This document shows positions 43,746 through 52,147 of a stretch of DNA of 64,000 nucleotides, piece after piece. Within the stretch, counting starts at the first letter, position 1. The number at the start of each line of letters is the position of its first letter. The translations under genes and the position numbers were made by a program. The DNA comes from Salipaludibacillus aurantiacus (lineage in GTDB: Bacteria > Bacillota > Bacilli > Bacillales > Salisediminibacteriaceae), in assembly GCF_900111295.1 (NCBI RefSeq), contig NZ_FOGT01000002.1, positions 248,001 to 312,000 of the forward strand, written 5' to 3'. The notes under the pieces are model-generated. The model did no database searches. It had not been told where the DNA came from and was given only the letters and a program-made list of their open reading frames with translations.

Positions 43746-44320
43746 TAATCCGCTTCCTCCCCTGCGTTAATTTCTTCTCTGAACATTGAGAAAGTACCTT
43801 TAAATACCAGCACCTGTTCAACATAACTTTGTACTTCCACTATTGTTCTGGTGTCTTTAATCTTAGTCACTTTTGCTTTAGCTACGACTCTCTCTCCAAC
43901 TTTGACCTGGCTTTTAAAAGACACGTCCGCCGAGGCAGTCAAAGCAAGCTCATCGTTAATAACAGCAACCGCAAGAGAATTTGCCTGGGCGAATAAATGA
44001 TGTCCTCTCGCAATACCTGTTCTTGAAAATACATGTTCATTTTTTATATCAAGAATCGAAATAGCATGTTTATCAAGCTCCAGATCAATCACTTCACCGA
44101 TAACTTCTTCAATAGGAAGTGCTTTGACTGTGTCGTACTGTTGTTTAGCTACATGTTTAATTCTTTCTCTGACTTCCGGAATATTTAATTCAAGTCTGTC
44201 CAGCCTGATTGTCTGAACGCTTACCTTAAACTCTTCAGCCAGTGTGTCGTCCGTAATAAAAGGGTTTTCCTCAATTTTTTCCTTCAGCAAAGGCTGACGC
44301 TGTCTTTTTGACAGTTTCAT
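43745..44320 (-). CDS. fapR: Malonyl-CoA-sensing repressor FapR
   Basis: Global repressor of lipid synthesis, 191 residues. N-terminal helix-turn-helix ([20 protein letters not shown], about 19-38) and C-terminal hot-dog domain that binds malonyl-CoA ([20 protein letters not shown] near 107-126). Malonyl-CoA releases it from DNA. It heads its own operon, and a FapR operator overlaps the promoter just upstream, so it is autoregulated. The ribosome site is weak (GTGGATGTGA). Confidence 0.97.
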   Translation of the reverse strand: MKLSKRQRQPLLKEKIEENPFITDDTLAEEFKVSVQTIRLDRLELNIPEVRERIKHVAKQQYDTVKALPIEEVIGEVIDLELDKHAISILDIKNEHVFSRTGIARGHHLFAQANSLAVAVINDELALTASADVSFKSQVKVGERVVAKAKVTKIKDTRTIVEVQSYVEQVLVFKGTFSMFREEINAGEEAD

Positions 44321-44338
44321 TATTAATCACATCCACAC

Positions 44339-44358
44339 TCATATGACTAGGTACTAAT
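44339..44358 (-). promoter_or_regulatory. FapR operator
   Basis: The minus strand reads ATTAGTACCTAGTCATATGA, matching the known FapR box (ATTAGTACCTRRTAMTAAT type) in its left and central part. It lies immediately downstream of the -10 box, so FapR bound here would block transcription start. Confidence 0.85.
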
Positions 44359-44361
44359 AGT

Positions 44362-44390
44362 AGTATATAGGTCCAAAAGTATGTTTTCAA
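44362..44390 (-). promoter_or_regulatory. Sigma-A promoter of the fapR operon
   Basis: TTGAAA (44390-44385), 17-nt spacer, TATACT (44367-44362) on the minus strand, about 40 nt before fapR. The FapR operator starts 3 nt after the -10 box, covering the transcription start. Confidence 0.75.
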
Positions 44391-44403
44391 CCGGAATTTG
44401 CAC

Positions 44404-46434
44404 CTAATCGAATTTTGATTCGCGGAAGGCTCCCTGTTTTTGAAGCGTTTCGCGCAGATTCCTGTAATCCTCACTTGTCCAGAAAGCACTTGACTGGACT
44501 AACTTAGCAGCATCTTGTCTTGCGACTTCCAGCACTCTGTAATCTTCTATAAGGTCTGCTACTTTAAATTCGGGCAGACCGCTCTGTTTAACACCGAAGA
44601 AATCACCGGGGCCTCTTAACTCCAAATCACGCTGGGATAATTCAAACCCGTCGTTTGTTTCAGTCATAATACTCATCCGTTCTTTTCCCACATCTGTTTT
44701 TGGATCTGCAAGTAAAACACAGAAGGCCTGAGCATCTCCCCTGCCGACCCTGCCCCTGAGCTGATGCAGCTGGGAGAGGCCGAACCTGTCAGCATCATAA
44801 ATAACCATTAAGGTAGCATTAGGAACATTAACACCTACTTCTACTACTGTGGTAGAAACGAGAACCTGGCTTTCATTCTCTGCAAAGGAGAGCATAACCT
44901 GTTCTTTTTCATCGTGGGGAAGCCGGCCATGCATCAGTCCGACAGATACACCAGGTAAGGCCTGGTCCAGCTGAAAATGGACGTCAATAGCGTTCTGAAC
45001 ATCCAACTGCTCAGATTCTTCAATTAAGGGACAAATGACATATACTTGATGACCTTTTTGAATTTCCTTTTTCATAAAATCAATTACACGCGGCAACTTA
45101 TCGTGCTTAGCCCAATGGGTTTTAATAGCCTTACGTCCTGCAGGCATTTCATCGATTGTCGATACATCCATGTCCCCAAAAGCTGAAATAGCCAACGTAC
45201 GAGGAATGGGGGTAGCTGTCATAAATAAGACGTCAGGCTGGATTCCTTTTTCTCTTAACACCCTCCGCTGCTGCACGCCAAAGCGGTGCTGCTCGTCTGT
45301 TATTACAAGACCGAGATTACTGAATTCCACCCCTTCCTGAATAAGAGCGTGGGTTCCTATTATAATATCCACATCCCCCTTCTGAAGAGACTCAAGCGTC
45401 TCCCGTTTTTCTCTCGCACGCGATGAGCCTGATATGTGGGCAATCTTAAGGCCGGTGTGCTCAAACAATTTTTTAAGAGACTCGGTATGCTGTTCAGCCA
45501 GAATCTCAGTAGGCACCATCAATGCTCCTTGATACCCTGCCAGCACATTAGCATACAGAGCAATAGCAGCCACCACCGTTTTTCCTGATCCCACATCCCC
45601 CTGTAATAAACGGTTCATGCGATAAGGGGACTGCAAATCCTGAAACACTTCTTTTAACACTTTATCCTGAGCTGCTGTAAGAGGAAAAGGAAGCTCTTGG
45701 ACAAATTCGTTCACCACGCTTTGATTAAAGGATTTCCCGTTTCCTTTGTCCCCTTCTCTCTGTTGTTTTCTGAAAAGCTGCATTTTCAGCTGAAATAAAA
45801 GAAGTTCTTCATATATCATCCGCCGTTTGGCCTGTCTGAACGAGTTTAGATCAGTCGGAAAGTGTAAATGGTATAATGCTTGTTTCCTGCCTGCCAGCTT
45901 ATAAGTGTCCAGCAGCTGGGCCGGAAGAATTTCTTCAATCGAACTGCCAAATGACGAGAAAGCCTGGTCAATAAGTTTTCGCAATTGGCGGACTTTCATA
46001 TCGCCTTTTACGGAATACACCGGCTCAAGCCTGTCGCTGTTGGGAGACTGCGGTTTAACTGTACCGCCTGTCATCACCATACGGTTCCGATCAAGTTTTC
46101 CCGAGAAAACGAGGTGGTCTCCAAGCTGAATTTGTTTTTTCAAATAGGGCTGGTTGAAAAACACGGCCTGCACTAAGAGACCGTCCACGAAAACGCGCAC
46201 GGTCAGCCGGGACTTTTTTTTGCCAAAAAACCGAAGTTCAGGTTCACTGTATACTTTTCCTTGAACAGTTACCCTCTCGTCATGCTGGACTTCATTCAGA
46301 GGACGGATCGCGTGGTCTTCATACCGGAAAGGAAAATGTTCTATTAAATCCTCCACAGTGACTATGCCCATTTGCTGCAGCTGTTCAACTGCCCGCGGGC
46401 CGGCACCATGAAGGGCGGAAACCGATTGCTTCAT
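44404..46434 (-). CDS. recG: ATP-dependent DNA helicase RecG
   Basis: Branched-DNA helicase of 676 residues that remodels stalled forks. An N-terminal OB wedge domain (about 45-150) precedes the helicase core: LLQGDVGSGKTVVAAIA (Walker A), ITDEQHRFGVQQR (Walker B, DEQH) and RGRVGRGDAQAFCVLL (motif VI). It is 13 nt after sdaAA, as in B. subtilis. Full length. Confidence 0.97.
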   Translation of the reverse strand: MKQSVSALHGAGPRAVEQLQQMGIVTVEDLIEHFPFRYEDHAIRPLNEVQHDERVTVQGKVYSEPELRFFGKKKSRLTVRVFVDGLLVQAVFFNQPYLKKQIQLGDHLVFSGKLDRNRMVMTGGTVKPQSPNSDRLEPVYSVKGDMKVRQLRKLIDQAFSSFGSSIEEILPAQLLDTYKLAGRKQALYHLHFPTDLNSFRQAKRRMIYEELLLFQLKMQLFRKQQREGDKGNGKSFNQSVVNEFVQELPFPLTAAQDKVLKEVFQDLQSPYRMNRLLQGDVGSGKTVVAAIALYANVLAGYQGALMVPTEILAEQHTESLKKLFEHTGLKIAHISGSSRAREKRETLESLQKGDVDIIIGTHALIQEGVEFSNLGLVITDEQHRFGVQQRRVLREKGIQPDVLFMTATPIPRTLAISAFGDMDVSTIDEMPAGRKAIKTHWAKHDKLPRVIDFMKKEIQKGHQVYVICPLIEESEQLDVQNAIDVHFQLDQALPGVSVGLMHGRLPHDEKEQVMLSFAENESQVLVSTTVVEVGVNVPNATLMVIYDADRFGLSQLHQLRGRVGRGDAQAFCVLLADPKTDVGKERMSIMTETNDGFELSQRDLELRGPGDFFGVKQSGLPEFKVADLIEDYRVLEVARQDAAKLVQSSAFWTSEDYRNLRETLQKQGAFRESKFD

Positions 46435-46446
46435 TGTTCTCTCTCC

Positions 46447-47328
46447 TTATTTGGAGCCGGTACCGAATATTTGCTCCTTGTATCTGACTCCTGTTGGTGT
46501 CGCTGCTAAGCCGCCTTCACCCGTTTCCCTAAGGGTACTCGGCATCGTTTCACCTATACGGTACATTGCGTCTATTACTTCATCGCAAGGAATTCTGCTT
46601 TCTATTCCTGCAAGAGCCAAATCGGCCGCTACAAGAGCATTAGAAGCCCCAAAGGCGTTACGTTTAACACAAGGCACCTCAACTAAACCGGCAACCGGAT
46701 CACAGACTAATCCAAGCATATTTTTTAAAGCCATGGCCATAGCTTGAGCCGATTGTCTTGGTGTACCTCCCGCCATTTCCACTATCGCAGCCGCTGCCAT
46801 ACCCGTAGCAGAGCCAACTTCAGCCTGGCATCCTCCCGCCGCACCGGAAATAGATGCATTGTTTGCTACTACAAATCCGAATGCACCGCTGACGAATAAA
46901 TAGCGGACCATTTGCTCTCTTGAAGGATTCAGTTTCTCTTTAACAGCAAATAAAGTACCGGGTACAACTCCGGCAGCTCCCGCTGTAGGCGTGGCACAAA
47001 TGGTACCCATCGCAGCATTCACTTCATTGGTAGCCATAGCCTTACTCACTGCATCAAGGATAAGGTTACCGGACAGTGTCTCATTTAATTGCATATATTC
47101 ATTGAGCTTTTTCCCGTCTCCGCCTGTTAAGCCAGATACGGATTTAACTTGCTCTGTTATTCCTCTGTTCACAGCTCTTTCCATCACATCTAAATTGCGT
47201 TCCATCTGTGAAAAAATTTCCTCGTAAGAGCGCTCGTGCACTTCCATTTCCTGTCTGATCATAATTTCCGAGATAGGCAGGTTCTTAGTCTCACAAAGCT
47301 CTACAAGTTCCTCTACGTTGCGAAACAT
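46447..47328 (-). CDS. sdaAA: L-serine dehydratase, iron-sulfur-dependent, alpha subunit
   Basis: Converts L-serine to pyruvate and ammonia with the beta subunit; 293 residues from ATG 47328 (GAAGGAGG upstream). Cysteines expected to bind the Fe-S cluster are visible in GTICATPTAGAAG, GLVCDPVAG and EVPCVKRNAF. It directly follows sdaAB and precedes recG. Confidence 0.95.
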   Translation of the reverse strand: MFRNVEELVELCETKNLPISEIMIRQEMEVHERSYEEIFSQMERNLDVMERAVNRGITEQVKSVSGLTGGDGKKLNEYMQLNETLSGNLILDAVSKAMATNEVNAAMGTICATPTAGAAGVVPGTLFAVKEKLNPSREQMVRYLFVSGAFGFVVANNASISGAAGGCQAEVGSATGMAAAAIVEMAGGTPRQSAQAMAMALKNMLGLVCDPVAGLVEVPCVKRNAFGASNALVAADLALAGIESRIPCDEVIDAMYRIGETMPSTLRETGEGGLAATPTGVRYKEQIFGTGSK

Positions 47329-47366
47329 GCTGTTTCCTCCTTCGTCTGTAAAACGGAGCTCTTTTA

Positions 47367-48029
47367 TCAATCGTGAATTTTAGTAACTTTCTTTACATGT
47401 TCGAGTTTCGATATCTCGGCCATCGTTTTTTCATCAATGTTCTGGTCTACTTCAATTACCATCAATGCTTCTTTCCCCTGTTCTTTTCGGGAAACTTCCA
47501 TATGGCCGATGTTGATCTCATACTCGGCAAGCTTTGTTGATACTGAGGCAATCGTTCCATAACGGTCATCATGGACTACGAGAATAGCAGGATGGTTCCC
47601 GCTCAGTCTCAGTTCAAATCCGTTAAGCTCTTTTATTTCTACTTTTCCTCCGCCAATCGAGATACCTACGAGCTCCATTTCTTCTTTCCCTGCACCGAGA
47701 CGGATTTTAACGGTGTTCGGGTGATCAAGGTTAGCCTCCTCTTCATAGAAAGAATAGGAAACCCCTTTATCTTCCGCATATTTAAATGACTCAGTCATCC
47801 GGGTGTCAAATGTGTCAAAACCTAATATTCCTCCTACGAGCGCCACGTCCGTTCCATGGCCCTGATACGTTTTAGCAAAAGAACCGTACAGGTGGAAGGC
47901 CGCCCATTCAGGTTCCTTTTGGAAAAGCTGCCTCGCCACCAGCCCGATTCGTGCAGCACCTGCCGTGTGAGAGCTGGAAGGGCCAACCATCACTGGGCCA
48001 ATAATATCAAAAACACTTCTGTACTTCAT
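47367..48029 (-). CDS. sdaAB: L-serine dehydratase, iron-sulfur-dependent, beta subunit
   Basis: Beta subunit of 220 residues. The N-terminal serine dehydratase domain (VFDIIGPVMVGPSSSHTAGA, residues 6-25) is followed by a C-terminal ACT domain (about 150-220: VVHDDRYGTIASVSTKLAEY). GAAGGAGG precedes ATG 48029. First gene of the sdaAB-sdaAA unit. Confidence 0.95.
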   Translation of the reverse strand: MKYRSVFDIIGPVMVGPSSSHTAGAARIGLVARQLFQKEPEWAAFHLYGSFAKTYQGHGTDVALVGGILGFDTFDTRMTESFKYAEDKGVSYSFYEEEANLDHPNTVKIRLGAGKEEMELVGISIGGGKVEIKELNGFELRLSGNHPAILVVHDDRYGTIASVSTKLAEYEINIGHMEVSRKEQGKEALMVIEVDQNIDEKTMAEISKLEHVKKVTKIHD

Positions 48030-48430
48030 ACAGATGTCCTCCTTCGTCTAAACCGAACCAACACTATATAACAATCAACTAGTCTTTTAATTGTAAAAAA
48101 GCAGGAAATAGTAAATTACCTGTCTGACATGTTTATCTTAACAAATTGGTAAAAAAAGAGCTATTATATTTACAAAAACAGTGAGAACGCCTAAGGGATT
48201 AAGCGCAGACTGCAGATCCGGGTATTTTGGCTGAGTTAAATTGAACATCACAGACTTCGGGTGCCCTCCCTTTTATTCACCGGAAAAATATATTATTAAA
48301 ACCTGGGCAAGCATCCGCCTGGTGGACTGAAATCACGGCTTTCCTCAAATAGAACAGCCGAACAAAATTCGAAAATTTTGTTCGGCTTTCTTTATGATTA
48401 CTATTCTTTTATACCAACGGCGTTTAGTAA
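48030..48430. other. sdaAB-fakB intergenic region (about 400 nt)
   Basis: It contains the hairpin terminator after the degV/fakB gene (48356-48387) and the sdaAB leader (48030-48120). The middle, about 48.13-48.35 kb, is of mixed composition with no open frame of note and no motif that I recognise. A promoter for sdaAB must lie here, but none matches consensus well. Confidence 0.6.
48356..48387 (-). terminator. Terminator-like hairpin after the degV/fakB gene
   Basis: A 14-bp perfect stem (AGCCGAACAAAATT at 48356-48369 with its complement at 48374-48387) and CGAA loop. The minus-strand tail (GTTCTATTTG) is only weakly U-rich. The plus-strand tail (TTCTTTATGATT) is slightly better. Confidence 0.7.
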
Positions 48431-49294
48431 TTATGAGTTTTTCAGGCGGGTCACAGATACTGATACCGTGCCGGGGCCGACATGTGTACCAATAACAGGG
48501 CCAATACTGGTTATAGTCTCTTTTTTAATTGAAAAATGCTCGTGCATCTGGTTCATAAGAGTCTCAGCCTCAGATTCCGACTGGGCATGGGAAATTCCAA
48601 CATGAAGGTCGTCGCGGCCATAAAGGTCCTGAAACTCCTGAATAATTCTGTTAACAGCTTTTTTTTGCCCGCGAACTTTTTCAAATGGATAAACTTCGCC
48701 TTCCTTAGTTAAAGACAATATCGGTTTTATTTTCAACAGGGATCCAAGAACCGCCGAAGCTTTTCCTATCCGACCATTTTTCTCCAGGTATTCTAAAGTA
48801 TCGACCATAAAAAACACCGAAGTATCTTCCAAAAGCTCGTTTACTCTTTCAAGGCATTCCTCTTTAGAAGCCCCTTCTTTAGCAAGAGCAGCCACTTCGA
48901 CTACGATAATACCGATCGCATAGGACGCGCGCTTTGAGTCCACGACAGTTACAGGGACCTCATCCCCCAAGGTCTGAGATGCTATATAGGCAGACTGGAA
49001 TGTGCCGCTCAGTTTGGAAGAAAGATGTATTGAAATAATATCCGGCTTGTCCATCTTTTCAAACAGCTGCCGGTACTCTGTTTCAAACTGGTGGGGAGTA
49101 GGCTGGGAAGTAGTAGGGATTGCCTCTGTCTCAGCTAATTTTATATAAAACTGGTCTGCTGTCAGATTAACCCCGTCTTCATAAGTTTCTTCGCCGAAAT
49201 GAACTTTGAGCGGGACAACTGTTATATCGAGCTCTTTTTGAAGATCTTCAGGAATGTCTGCAGTTGAATCTGTAACAATTTTAACTTTACCCAT
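48431..49294 (-). CDS. DegV-family fatty-acid-binding protein (FakB)
   Basis: DegV/FakB proteins present a bound fatty acid to the kinase FakA for phosphorylation, feeding exogenous fatty acids to PlsY. 287 residues from ATG 49294 (AAGGGG 9 nt upstream). Conserved VTDSTADIP (7-15) and SSKLSGTFQSAYIA are visible; RASYAIGIIV follows. The gene is 43 nt after the FakA homologue, supporting a kinase/carrier pair. It also lies close to the FapR lipid operon. Confidence 0.9.
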   Translation of the reverse strand: MGKVKIVTDSTADIPEDLQKELDITVVPLKVHFGEETYEDGVNLTADQFYIKLAETEAIPTTSQPTPHQFETEYRQLFEKMDKPDIISIHLSSKLSGTFQSAYIASQTLGDEVPVTVVDSKRASYAIGIIVVEVAALAKEGASKEECLERVNELLEDTSVFFMVDTLEYLEKNGRIGKASAVLGSLLKIKPILSLTKEGEVYPFEKVRGQKKAVNRIIQEFQDLYGRDDLHVGISHAQSESEAETLMNQMHEHFSIKKETITSIGPVIGTHVGPGTVSVSVTRLKNS

Positions 49295-49337
49295 CAAAAA
49301 CAACCCCTTGATTAATTAGTAGCAGTTAACCCTTCCT

Positions 49338-51023
49338 TTATTCTACAGATAAAATGTAAGAGTAAAGAGGCTGATTTCCTGCATGCACTTCAATTTCTAT
49401 TTCTGTGTGCTGTTCTTCGATGTAACGGACTAATTCATCCGCTTCTTCCCCGCTGCGGTCTTCTCCATGTATTATTGTCACAATTTCGGCGTCCTCTTCT
49501 ACCATCTTATCGAGGAGTTCTTTTGCTACTTCCTGGACAGATGGCCCGGTTGAAACGATTGTTTTTTCATGGATCCCCATAAAGTCGCCTTTTTTAATCT
49601 CTACGCCGTTAAGACTTGTGTCTCTTACAGCATAAGTGACTTCTCCTGTTTTAACTTCCTGCATAGCTTCTTTCATTTCCTCAGTGTTTTCCTCAAGAGA
49701 CTGGGCTGTATTGTAAGAAAGCATAGCTGCAAGACCTTGAGGTACGGACTTGGAAGGCACCACTGCCACTTCAAGGTCGGAAACTTCAGCCGCCTGTTCG
49801 GCAGCCATTACGATATTACTGTTATTAGGCAGAAGAATTATTTTTTCAGCGTGGCATTCGTCGATCGCCTTAATAAAGTCTTCAGTAGAAGGGTTCATTG
49901 TCTGGCCGCCTTCAATCACCTTCTTTACACCTAACCCTTTAAATAACTCGGCAATTCCGGCTCCCATTCCTACAGTAATGACAGCAAACTCCGTTTTTTC
50001 CTGCTTGTTTTCCGGTACAGGAGCTGCAGGCTGGCTGCCTTCCTCGTTTAAAATGGTAGTATGCTGTTCGCGCATATTTTCTATTTTAACGTTGACTAAA
50101 GAACCAAATTTTTGTGCTTCGGATATAACCTTACCAGGGTATTCAGCATGAATATGGATTTTTAGGAGGTCTTCATCTGAAACAACCAGCAGGGAATCTC
50201 CATGCTTGTCCAGCACCTCTCTGAATTCATCTTCGTTAAAAGAATTTTCTTCAACTTTATCATCTTCAAATTTAACCATTACTTCTGTGCAGTAACCAAA
50301 CTCGATATCTTCCGTTGCCATGTGGCTTTGGGCAGATTGATGGTGCTCCAGCTTAACGAGCTCGTCCATACTTGGTGCATCCTGCTCAACTGTACTGGTT
50401 ATTTTTTCGCCTTTCAGCACAGCCAGAAACCCTTCATAGATCGTCACAAGCCCCTGGCCGCCCGAGTCCACCACACCCACCTCTTTTAAAACAGGAAGGA
50501 GGTCAGGAGTTCTTTCCAGAGACGCTTTGGCCTCTTCAAGAACCCCTTCCATTAAACCATTAATATCCTGGCTGTCTTTAACGAATTGGCCGCCTCTATT
50601 TGCTGAATCTTTGGCTACGGTAAGGATTGTTCCCTCTACAGGTTTCATTACTGCTTTATAAGCCATGTCTACTCCATAGTTAAAGGCTTTACTCAAGTCT
50701 TCCGCCGTAATGGTTTCTTTGTTTTCCACCGACTTTGAAAAACCCCGGAATAACTGGGACAGAATGACACCGGAGTTTCCTCTGGCGCCCATAAGCAGTC
50801 CTTTTGCAAAACTGGAAGCAATTTTCCCTACATGGTTTTCAGACTGGGCTTTTACTTCTTTTACGCCAGAAGTAATTGTTAAATTCATATTTGTTCCTGT
50901 ATCTCCATCCGGAACAGGAAAGACATTTAAAGCATCAATTTTTTTGGAATTATTGGAAAGGTTGTTTGCTCCTTCAACAAGCATTTGCGCAAACTTCTTA
51001 CCTTCAATTTTTGTGACTGTCAC
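49338..51023 (-). CDS. fakA: Fatty acid kinase FakA (YloV, DAK2 domain)
   Basis: Protein of 561 residues starting at GTG 51023 (AGGAGG 7 nt upstream). The N-terminal DAK2 kinase domain has the nucleotide-binding block NVFPVPDGDTGTNM (28-41) and ARGNSGVILSQLFRGFS. A central FakB-binding region and a DegV-like C-terminal domain follow (KKVIEGGQTMNPSTEDFI; LPNNSNIVMAAEQA). It makes acyl-phosphate from FakB-bound fatty acids with ATP. It lies between asp23/yloU and fakB. Confidence 0.92.
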   Translation of the reverse strand: MTVTKIEGKKFAQMLVEGANNLSNNSKKIDALNVFPVPDGDTGTNMNLTITSGVKEVKAQSENHVGKIASSFAKGLLMGARGNSGVILSQLFRGFSKSVENKETITAEDLSKAFNYGVDMAYKAVMKPVEGTILTVAKDSANRGGQFVKDSQDINGLMEGVLEEAKASLERTPDLLPVLKEVGVVDSGGQGLVTIYEGFLAVLKGEKITSTVEQDAPSMDELVKLEHHQSAQSHMATEDIEFGYCTEVMVKFEDDKVEENSFNEDEFREVLDKHGDSLLVVSDEDLLKIHIHAEYPGKVISEAQKFGSLVNVKIENMREQHTTILNEEGSQPAAPVPENKQEKTEFAVITVGMGAGIAELFKGLGVKKVIEGGQTMNPSTEDFIKAIDECHAEKIILLPNNSNIVMAAEQAAEVSDLEVAVVPSKSVPQGLAAMLSYNTAQSLEENTEEMKEAMQEVKTGEVTYAVRDTSLNGVEIKKGDFMGIHEKTIVSTGPSVQEVAKELLDKMVEEDAEIVTIIHGEDRSGEEADELVRYIEEQHTEIEIEVHAGNQPLYSYILSVE

Positions 51024-51047
51024 GAATGTTCCTCCTAACTATAACTT

Positions 51048-51413
51048 CTACGGGTTGGTAACACGGACACCTTGAACAAAAATATTCACAGAGTCCACTT
51101 TTAATCCGAGCATTTGCTCCAGCTGGTATTTAACTTTAGATTGTACATTATGGGCCACTTCGGAAATTTTCGTGCCGTAACTTACAATAATGTACATATC
51201 AATATGAATTTCTTCATTTTCTTTTTCGCGAATGACCACACCGCGACCAAGGTTTTCTTTTCCCAAAAGGTCTGTGATTCCGTCTTTTAATTGTTTTTGT
51301 GAGGCCATGCCTACTATGCCGTAGCAATCCACAGCAGCCCCTCCTGCAATTACCGCCACTACTTCTTTGGAAACATCAATATTGCCAAACTTTGTTTTCA
51401 TCTCTATGGTCAT
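51048..51413 (-). CDS. Asp23/Gls24 family envelope stress protein (YloU)
   Basis: Small alkaline-shock-type protein of 121 residues. It keeps the family blocks VVAVIAGGAAVDCYGIVGMA (17-36) and VHIDMYI-like beta strands (IHIDMYIIVSYGTKISEVA). No membrane segment is present. Members bind the membrane through partners and affect wall or lipid homeostasis, but the exact role is not known. It directly precedes fakA, as in B. subtilis. Confidence 0.92.
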   Translation of the reverse strand: MTIEMKTKFGNIDVSKEVVAVIAGGAAVDCYGIVGMASQKQLKDGITDLLGKENLGRGVVIREKENEEIHIDMYIIVSYGTKISEVAHNVQSKVKYQLEQMLGLKVDSVNIFVQGVRVTNP

Positions 51414-51541
51414 CTGAAACTGCCTCCCTTTAAGGTCTTTACCTTTATGGCTATCGTCATTTTACTATAAAACATACGAATTTAAAAGAAGATCCGGCGG
51501 CTGCAAAAGCACTATTACTTTATTGTTTTTTTGCGCCGCTG

Positions 51542-51559
51542 TCAAGTACATTTACTTGA
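51542..51559. promoter_or_regulatory. Palindrome upstream of the rpmB promoter
   Basis: TCAAGTA (51542-51548), 4-nt spacer, TACTTGA (51553-51559), ending 18 nt before the rpmB -35 box. It has the form of an operator, but I cannot match it to a known regulator. A further stem lies just before it (51497-51539). Confidence 0.4.
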
Positions 51560-51577
51560 TAAAAAAACAAATATGAC

Positions 51578-51606
51578 TTGAATTCTTTGACTTGCTATGC
51601 TAATAT
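51578..51606 (+). promoter_or_regulatory. Sigma-A promoter of rpmB
   Basis: TTGAAT (51578-51583), a 17-nt spacer and TAATAT (51601-51606) on the plus strand, 76 nt before the rpmB start codon. Confidence 0.7.
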
Positions 51607-51682
51607 AACCAAGTGTTTCATTTTGATACTTGAACCGATTATAAACGATTGGACTTATCGTATAGTTGAAGGAGGGAATATC

Positions 51683-51871
51683 ATGGCAAGAAAATGTGTT
51701 GTCACAGGCAGAGGCCCTAAATCTGGAAATAAACGTTCTCACGCATTAAATGCTACTAAGCGCCGTTGGGGTGCAAACGTACAAAAAGTCCGTATTTTAG
51801 TTAACGGAAAGCCGAAGCGTGTTTACGTTTCTGCTAAAGCACTGAAATCAGGCAAAGTAGAAAGAGTTTAA
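51683..51871 (+). CDS. rpmB: 50S ribosomal protein L28
   Basis: Basic ribosomal protein of 62 residues: [20 protein letters not shown], then [10 protein letters not shown] and [19 protein letters not shown] 51683 lies after GGAGGGAATATC. It has Cys5 but lacks the other cysteines of the zinc-binding (C+) L28 form, so a zinc-free form is likely. Transcribed from its own promoter opposite to its neighbours, with a terminator shared with spoVM. Confidence 0.97.
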   Translation: MARKCVVTGRGPKSGNKRSHALNATKRRWGANVQKVRILVNGKPKRVYVSAKALKSGKVERV

Positions 51872-51884
51872 TGACTCCACTGTT

Positions 51885-51914
51885 AAAAAACGGCGCAAAT
51901 CTGCGCCGTTTTTT
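51885..51914. terminator. Bidirectional terminator between rpmB and spoVM
   Basis: AAAAAACGGCGCA (51885-51897) pairs with TGCGCCGTTTTTT (51902-51914) around a 4-nt loop. The A/T flanks give U-tracts on both strands. It serves convergent rpmB and spoVM. Confidence 0.93.
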
Positions 51915-51935
51915 CATGCATTTATGACTGGCTTT

Positions 51936-52016
51936 TTACCCTTTTCGGAAGGATCCCATCACCGCACGTACAAAGCCTCCAATAAATTTTGGTAATTTAA
52001 TCGTATAAAATTTCAT
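51936..52016 (-). CDS. spoVM: Stage V sporulation protein SpoVM
   Basis: A 26-residue peptide, MKFYTIKLPKFIGG then FVRAVMGSFRKG, nearly identical to B. subtilis SpoVM. Its amphipathic helix senses positive membrane curvature on the forespore and recruits SpoIVA to start coat assembly. Pro9, important for function in B. subtilis, is kept. GAGGAGGGG lies just before ATG 52016. It lies between thiN and rpmB, its usual neighbourhood in Bacillus, and is short enough to be missed by automatic gene finders. Confidence 0.97.
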   Translation of the reverse strand: MKFYTIKLPKFIGGFVRAVMGSFRKG

Positions 52017-52147
52017 GCTTTCCCCTCCTCGAAAGAACAACCCCTCATAGTGTTCTGATGATTGAGAAATCATAAATCGGTGTCTCGTTATTACACATTA
52101 TATTCATGAAGAAAAAAATAGTACCTTTTTTTCAAAAATGATAATTA

